Notes under the pieces: model-generated
What the model was told of the DNA's origin: nothing
The model's database searches: none
The model's input: the letters and a program-made list of their open reading frames with translations, nothing else
Position numbers and translations under genes: made by a program
Source of the DNA: Chrysaora quinquecirrha
Taxonomy: Eukaryota > Cnidaria > Scyphozoa > Semaeostomeae > Pelagiidae
Assembly: GCA_014526335.1 (NCBI GenBank)
Contig: JACTAT010000006.1
Coordinates: 2,248,738-2,312,737 of the forward strand
DNA: 64,000 bases
Direction of reading: 5' to 3'
Shown: positions 57,701-64,000 of the stretch, in pieces
How the letters are laid out: each line of letters opens with the position of its first letter
Position numbering within the stretch: the stretch's first letter is position 1

Positions 57701-60700
57701 AATTGCTTCAATAACTATGATTGGCAACAAGAAGCAAATGGAAATAATATGAAAGTAACAATTGCATAAAACAATTGCAAACCGTTTGTGTCCCTTTTCA
57801 TTACATCAAGCCAGCTCAATCTCATACCAACTCCTCAGCATTTCCCCTCCTTTCTTTTGAACATCACCTGCTTTTCTGCCCCCTTAGATACTTGCTAGCT
57901 ACCAAAGTAGTGCAGCTGTATCTCATACACATTAATTATATGTTGTATAAATTTGCAAGAATTGGAAAACAACTCTGTACATACATAAAGTTTTTTCTTG
58001 TGACACTCCAGAGAGTATAAACGTCAGAAACAGATGGTAACAATCGACTAAGGTAGAATTGATTGTTTTGGTCTATTTCTAATGTGACGTTTATTCTCCA
58101 AAAAGAGTCAGATCAAAAATCCTTTAAGTATGTCCAGAGATGTTCTGCTATTTTCCCCCATTATGAAATTTGTGCCACTCAAAAACTTTTCATTTTCTGT
58201 ATAAATTTCTATTTTCTTTGAAGGAAATTGGCACTGATGTTTTTAACAATCTGTTTTTACCTGAGTTGAAAAAGAATGGTTATGATGGTATATTCAGTCC
58301 AAAGTCAAGAGCAAAAACAATGCCTGAAGATGAAAGGGGATGGGTTGATGGCTGTGCAATTTTTTGGCACACTAGCAAGTAAGAAGCAGTACATTTATAA
58401 TCTAACTAATACATCACAGGGGTTAACAACCATCCAGCAGAGGAAGCCAGATCCTTATATTCTTTTCTCCAATGACTCTGCACACTTGTCTTTCTAAAGG
58501 ACATTGTGCTGTCCAAGGACCAAATTATGAGTAGTCACTGACTGACACACTGATTTCCCTCAATAAGAGCAATCTGCATCAATTGTAGACCAGAACTTGT
58601 CTCCAAATTGCAATAGAAACTATAGAAAAGCATCTAAATAATATCCAAAAACAATGGGCTACGCAAATTTTTGAGTCAGCCCCATAGGCGGCTTGGGCCC
58701 TACATTTGCTCGTTTTGCAATGTATTGGTTCATATGCTTGGCACAGGGGGACCACTTAATAGCCCAAGGGTAGTCTAATCTGTGTACACTAAGTCCTTCC
58801 TCGTAACGTTACCAGACATTGTGATTCTTTTTGCCTTTGCCTGCAATTACAGGGAGCTGGCGACTCTCTCTGATCTTCATGACGAGTTTGATTTGGTGGA
58901 ATGGAACCCACGACAGCTTGCCTTGCTCATCATTTGGTGATTCTCACCATTAGCCTCTGTTTTTCACCACAGTAACATAATTTAACCCTTTTCGAAATGG
59001 AATCGAACCTGATTTGCTCGCCAGTAAGCATTTCTCCCCATGACCCAATACTGTTAATTTTCACCATGGTAACATAACGTAACACTTCGTTACAACGATG
59101 ATTATTTCTCGTTATAGATTTCGTCTTATCAAAGAGCATTTAGTAGAGTTCAATCAGTTAGCAGCAGCCCATGCAGAAGGCTCACAAGACATGTTGAATA
59201 GAGTTATGCTGAGGGATAACATTGGCATCATGGCTTTACTAGAGACAGTGGAGCCTGGTGTAAAGCAGAAATTGATAGTCACGAATGCACATATCCATTG
59301 GGATCCAGAATATCGAGACGTGAAGTTGATTCAAGTTGTTATGCTGATGAAGGAACTGAGTAAATTCATGCAGGAGGTTTCACCCTCTAATGCGCCTGGC
59401 AGCAAAGGTAATTGTTTTATTAAACGACTTCATATTGGAGAATTTTTTATAAACAGCGGAAACATTGTAAGGCATTGCTATTTGGAAGACAGGGCTTGAC
59501 AATTTCCGGCAGAACCAGCAGGAAATGCTAATTCGAGCCATTAAAGAGTTTCTAATTGAAGGAAATTTCGGCTAAGTTTTCGAGGAAATTCTGCTTCTTA
59601 ATCTTTGCTTTCAGAAGAAAATGTTAAAAGCCCTGTTAAAATCTATTTTCGTTTGACACTTCTCAGAGTGTTATCGTCAGAAACTGACCGAAACAATTAC
59701 TTCAGGCGAAATCTAATTGTCGAAAATACATTACCGATTCACCTCCCCTTTTCTGACGGTGCATTTGATCCTTATATGTGCATAAATTCCTCCTTACGTA
59801 GTGAATTGTTTCGGTCTGTTTCTGCGAAAAAAGCTTTCAGTCATGCTCTTCGATGTTTCTGCCGTTTATCGCCATTCCGAAGTTCTGTGCAACTCTAAGA
59901 TTACGAAGAAGGTTAGCGTTGAAACAAGTTTACATGGATTTTTGTTAAGAATTTCTGCAAGGACGTGATAGTAGAAAGGTCCTTTTCATAAGGAATTAAA
60001 CCATTTCTCAAAATTTCTTGTTTTGAAAACCAACCTCCTGAAGACCATAACGACCTGCCTCTGAAAATGCCTAAAACTGTACCTGCATAACTAGCTCTCT
60101 CCTTGTTACCAGTTTCTCTCCAGGGAAAATAATAAAACATACAGGACGATAAGTACAGTGCATCTTCGATTAACTGAGCCCCGATTAACAGAACCTTGAT
60201 TAAAGGAACTGTAAAATTGGGAAGTGACAACAACCGACAAAATCTTGGGATGCAACTGAACTGAATAATGAATGAATTTCATGAACGATATATACGATAT
60301 ACACGCATTTTTTTATAAGGAAGTGCTTTATAAGGAAGGTAGTACTCGGGCTGCCAAAAACTTACGGAATTTCTAGTACTGGACCAGAGACTACTTAGGA
60401 ATCTGACTTTTTCTTTAACTAGCATTTCGATTAAAAAAAATGAAGTTTTGAATTAGCAGAGCAAGCAATACTTATCGCCAATGGTTTTCAATCAGTATTC
60501 ATTTCTACTCGTCTTCTGAAACCTTTATGACCTATATTTCCTTGACCATTGGTCGTTTGCTTGCTCTAAGAATCACAAAGTAAGAAGTTAAGGAATTGCT
60601 AAGGAATATTGAGTACTCAATTTTCACCATCAGTTAAGGAATTTTCAGTACTGACCCTGAGCTGAACTTCCTTATAAAAAAAATGCGTGTATTCGACATT

Positions 60701-61329
60701 TATATACGATAGACATGAACACTTAACGGTACAATGGTCATAAATACATGCACAGCTTGATCACATGAATGCAGGGTATTGCTCGAAGGAATCTCAAAAG
60801 TGTAACTTTTTATTATATTTGTTTTTTCTCCACAGCCAAGAACGGTATCGCTCCCTATGCGACCATACCGTCACTTATATGTGCAGATTTGAATTCATTG
60901 CCAGATTCCGGTGTGATGGAGTTCTTGAACACAAGCAAAATATCCGTTGATCATCCAGATTTCCAGCGGCTTTCCTATGAAGGTTTCTTATCGAAGTACG
61001 CAGGCATCGAAAACGGAAAGAAAACAAACGAGTTGTGTCATTTTCACAACCTGAAAAGGGCCTATTCTGAGCATTCCGAAGAAGGGTTGAAGTTCACTAA
61101 TTTTACGTATCATTTCACTGGCATTCTCGACTACATTTTTTACACGTCAGATTTACTGGGTCTGCTTGGAGAGCTGGGTCCTATTCCAGATGAGTACTTC
61201 AAGAAGAATAAAATAATTGGATTCCCTCATCCGCATTTCCCATCGGATCACTTGCCTTTGCTAGTGGAGTTCCAGTTTCTAGATCCAACGCCGCTGACAA
61301 AGAATGGTCCTTCACTGTATCCCAGGTAA
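54725..61329 (+). CDS. CNOT6: CNOT6/CCR4-like deadenylase, 5' partial
   Basis: Six plus-strand exons: 54725-55024, 56222-56284, 57393-57550, 58224-58378, 59118-59407 and 60836-61329, giving 485 residues to the stop (human about 555). The first visible exon carries leucine-rich repeats (LKRVPPEICRLTKLQKLDLS, LRTIPVELGDMTELRELALN, LRILPNELGRLFQLKVLGLQ). The rest is the EEP nuclease domain: FTVMSYNILFEKYCT, LYGYCPSWALDWNYRK, the catalytic Glu in LQEIG (174), NAHIHWDPEYRDVKLIQ, CADLNSLPDSG (Asp339, Asn341), LDYIFY and HPHFPSDHLPLL (His460). All catalytic residues are present. The enzyme shortens mRNA poly(A) tails in the CCR4-NOT complex; the LRRs bind CNOT7/8. About 75 N-terminal residues are missing, either in gap 2 or in an unrecognised exon. 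Confidence 0.94.
55973..56150 (+). mobile_element. tRNA-derived SINE copy (best preserved)
   Basis: gtgctgtggcgtcgtggtgt + aatccagctgac forms the A-box region, and agggttcgagcccagccaca contains a consensus B box at 56034-56045. The body reads gaggtctcgattagttaacc + taatactgagatcctagcaac, and the tail is (caccttc)n. It lies in the first visible CNOT6 intron. Confidence 0.85.
57985..58145. mobile_element. Foldback element, family B, short
   Basis: cactccagagagtataaacg + tcagaaacag on the left; tctatttctaatgtgacgtt + tattctcc on the right. It is followed by ttaagtatgtccagagatgt. It lies in a CNOT6 intron. Confidence 0.6.
59635..59870. mobile_element. Foldback element, family B
   Basis: gacacttctcagagtgttat + cgtcagaaactgaccgaaac on the left and gaattgtttcggtctgtttc + tgcgaaa on the right are inverted ends. 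It lies in the last CNOT6 intron. Confidence 0.6.
60301..60692. mobile_element. Terminal-inverted-repeat element, family C
   Basis: Left acacgcatttttttataagg and right ccttataaaaaaaatgcgtgt are near-perfect inverted ends. Internal 'aggaattttcagtactgacc' and 'ggaatttctagtactggacc' words are related. It has no coding capacity. It lies in the last CNOT6 intron. Confidence 0.8.
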
Positions 61330-62083
61330 CTAATCCAGCAACCTCCTTTCTATCAGGAGGCATTTGTCCTTGTGCAAGAATATTTGTGTATATTGTATAT
61401 GGAGTAATTTCATTCATAACTGTACAGAAATTGAAGGAATTGTACAGACGTTATTATTCAGAAGCATGGTGCATCTGAACTCCGTGTAATGACAAGTTAC
61501 AATTATAGACTTATATTCTTTAAATTTGGTTTTATCTGCAGTGTTAACGTGGTTAATTGATGCTTGTTAGGGATACATCGACTGTATATGATGCTACTGA
61601 TTATGCTATATGCATTTTAGTCATTTTATTAGTATCAACCAGAAGGGTAGAACAACTGAAATTAAGGCCTCTATTCACGAGCTCTTGACTTGGACACGAT
61701 TCTAAACTCAGGAACCAAGACCAATTGGGGACTATTCAATTTTGAATTTGTGAAATACACCTTTTCAATTAAGAACCCTCGCTTCCAGAATTTACGAAAA
61801 CTTGTTCGTACGAAATTTTCCTCAGTCATTTTTCACGGTCAAATCCGTTACAAATTTTCAAACTTTTAATAGCTATGAAATTAACATCGTAAGGACTTGA
61901 GGCGTAAAAATTTGCCTCAGCACTAACATGAAGATGCTCAATCTGAATCTGGGGTCAGAATTTTTGTACCAACAAATTTTCGTAAATTTTGGAACCGAGG
62001 CTCTTAGTTGGAAAGGTGTGGTCTCTTTTTCCCCTTTTGTGCCTTTTTGAAAACTTTTCCTTTGTCTCGAGAATCCACTGGCT
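61330..62083. other. CNOT6 3' flank
   Basis: AT-rich sequence after the CNOT6 stop. It should hold the 3' UTR. No further exon or repeat was recognised. Confidence 0.4.
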
Positions 62084-62333
62084 ACACGATCAAACATTGT
62101 TTGTTAAACATTTATAGTTAACTGTTTGACCACGTCGCTAAATATTTCTGATCATATATTTTTCCTTGCGTAGAGAAGACATGCTTTCGAACCTTTTCAA
62201 AAACATCTCCCAGAAATTATGCTATTCAAGCACTGTTTTGTGACGTGGGCAAGACCAAACGTGGAAGATTATTTGACAAACTATATTCAGATGTTTGAGT
62301 AATAATGTTTGGTCTTTTGGCCAGGGCCTAACT
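62084..62333. mobile_element. Foldback element, family A
   Basis: ggctacacgatcaaacattg + tttgttaaacat on the left and tggtcttttggccagggcct + aa on the right, with internal gaccacgtcgctaaatattt. Confidence 0.75.
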
Positions 62334-62574
62334 CTATAGTGTTGTCCCTGAAGAGCATCAGTATACCACGTAAACATTGGTGTTTTTATTATCGACTGCT
62401 TGTGATTTGTAGCTATTTAGTTTCTCACTGGACAATGTGTTTCATTTTCATTCAAACTGTCTGAGTAGTGTTTAGCGTTTTTATCTCTTGGATATTGTTA
62501 AGATTGCACTTGTAAAGGGTCACTGGCGGTATTGATACACCCATCCCTTTGCACTTTAAGATTGATTTCTAAAA

Positions 62575-63021
62575 GGTCTTAAGCAATGACCAAACCACCA
62601 ACTATTGTTCACCAAACATGTGAAATTTGTTTTTTCTTTCAAACAAAATGTTTTGCCGTTTTGCCACATCGCAACAGTGGTGTAGCGAACGCCATTGGTT
62701 CCGGGGGGCAGACACGAATGTTGCGCCCACTTTGTTCACTTTCTATTTTTGACAAACTTTAATTAAACGTCAATTTATTTCAGATATTTACAACTTTGCA
62801 CCCCCGGGGATACGTGTTCCCCCCTTCATTATGGCCCTGATTGCAAACTTTGCAAGTCAAATGGTTTGTGCTTGTAAGAAGCAGAAAATGTTTTTTCAAA
62901 CATTGCTAAGCAATTCTGCTGGTAAAGCAATATTGAGAAACGTCGAAAACAGAAAAGCCACTCGGAAAGCGAATCTGTAATGTTAACCATCAATGTTAAA
63001 TTTTTTGGCCAGGGCCTTAAT
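62575..63021. mobile_element. Foldback element, family A, enlarged by an insertion
   Basis: Left ttaagcaatgaccaaaccac + caactattgttcacc and right catcaatgttaaattttttg + gccagggccttaa keep the family's ends. The centre (about 62690-62840) is a C-rich insertion with gttccggggggcagac and cacccccggggatacg, itself inverted. Confidence 0.6.
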
Positions 63022-64000
63022 GAATGTTGTATCCGATGAATATGCTTACGAGTCCGATCCGAAATTAATTCTAACTTGTAAACAAGTCATGATTTCATAG
63101 CCTGACAGAATATTTAGACGCGTTGTCCATCCGTTGTGATATCACATCCTATTTATTATCGTCTTCATGTAAAACAAGACATATCCGATATGATATCCTA
63201 GTGTATTCCGGATTCCTATATCTTGTAAACCATGTAAACGTAGATTAAATCAATTGTTTGCTTGATATGAGCAATAAGTACAGGGGAACTAAAGAAGCCA
63301 GCTGTTGTGCCATTAAAAACTGCCAACTTTACTTAGCGATTCAAGTAAGGGTCTGGAAATTAGTGTCTCGAACTCGAGTTTTTTCATTTCCTCACACATT
63401 TAGAAGTAACAAAAACCCAAACTTCCCTTGCTCATTAAGTTCTGTTGTGACCGCTAACCGCCAGTGCCCTTGATTTTACGGGCTGGTTTATCTGGAATAG
63501 GCCAGCCCATTTGTATCTAGTCATTTGACAAATCTGTAACTTTTTGCTTTTTCTCGTGTATGCACTTGATATTAGATGTAATTTAGAATGCGTTTCATCA
63601 ACTATGTTTTCAGATCTGATGTATACTATTCGGAATTCATTATCAACTTTGCAATGCTGTGAAAACATGTCTTTTTCTTTCGGCATATGCGTACTTGTTA
63701 TAGGTAACTAATGCAAGGCAGGGCTTCTTTTAAGGGGATACAACTAGAGGGGGAGAGGGCAAAAAATTTAAGGGGACTTTTTGTTTTATTGTTCTATTGT
63801 TTTATCTTCAGCGCTTTCTTTCACAGTGCGAATCCAGGCTTGGCAAGTTCATTCTTCTCGTAGTCTTTTTGTCAGGAATTCATGCACAGCCAGCCGTGCA
63901 GAGCTGGAGAAATAACAAGGGGGCATCTCTCTACTTCAGTGGAGAATTTATACCCTTCAAGTTTACACTGATGCTACAGCTGGCTTAAATGCACCGAAGG
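63022..64000. other. Right-end intergenic DNA
   Basis: No supported gene. Near 63830-63990 the plus strand, after a possible acceptor, reads RLGKFILLVVFLSGIHAQP, which resembles a signal peptide, but the frame stops soon after and no second exon is in view. Confidence 0.3.

Noticed and set aside
63823..63988. Possible signal-peptide exon (LGKFILLVVFLSGIHAQP)
   Set aside because: The frame stops after about 50 residues, and there is no clear start or second exon in the window. Chance is likely.

Overview
This is invertebrate animal nuclear DNA. It is AT-rich, its genes are split into short exons by GT-AG introns of 0.1-2 kb, and many small repeats lie in introns and intergenic DNA. Gene content (fibrillin-like protein, CDC23, CCT7, SUV3 helicase, CCR4 deadenylase) is metazoan. 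Exon density and the style of the small inverted-repeat elements make me think of a cnidarian or another early-branching animal, but this is an impression, not a proof. Two runs of exactly 500 N (14573-15072 and 52480-52979) are scaffold gaps, probably of unknown true size.

Layout, left to right. (1) JTB-family membrane protein, minus strand, last exon not seen (1057-2748). (2) HTATIP2/TIP30-like oxidoreductase with an extra charged tail, minus (4974-8561). (3) 3' end of a fibrillin-like matrix protein, minus (11152-14113), cut by gap 1. (4) 3' end of a Cu/Zn-SOD-like surface protein with a probable GPI-anchor signal, plus (15185-19361), cut on its 5' side by the same gap. (5) A 61-bp satellite array (about 20875-22290). 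(6) CDC23/APC8, minus, 15 exons (22500-31973). (7) CCT7 chaperonin subunit, plus, 12 exons (32084-40057), with only 110 bp between its start codon and that of CDC23. (8) A decayed second copy of the CCT7 3' end and a 459-bp tandem duplication, directly before (9) SUPV3L1 mitochondrial RNA helicase, plus (41601-52479), cut by gap 2. (10) CNOT6/CCR4-like deadenylase, plus (54725-61329), first exons missing. (11) A gene-poor right end with foldback repeats.

The genes are mostly unrelated housekeeping loci: cell cycle (CDC23), protein folding (CCT7), mitochondrial RNA turnover (SUPV3L1) and mRNA deadenylation (CNOT6), plus two extracellular-type proteins on either side of gap 1. I rebuilt them by joining exons whose splice phases agree. 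Five places in CDC23, CCT7 and SUPV3L1 break the reading frame by one base. Three or four are at or next to short homopolymers, which looks like consensus error rather than gene decay.

I found no clear new multi-gene system. The most interesting items are the SOD-like gene, where two possible donors give a GPI-anchored or a short tail; the Gly/Tyr/Gln-rich insert in the fibrillin-like protein; the CCT7 terminal-exon duplicate; a tRNA-derived SINE family; and several foldback element families shared across the window.
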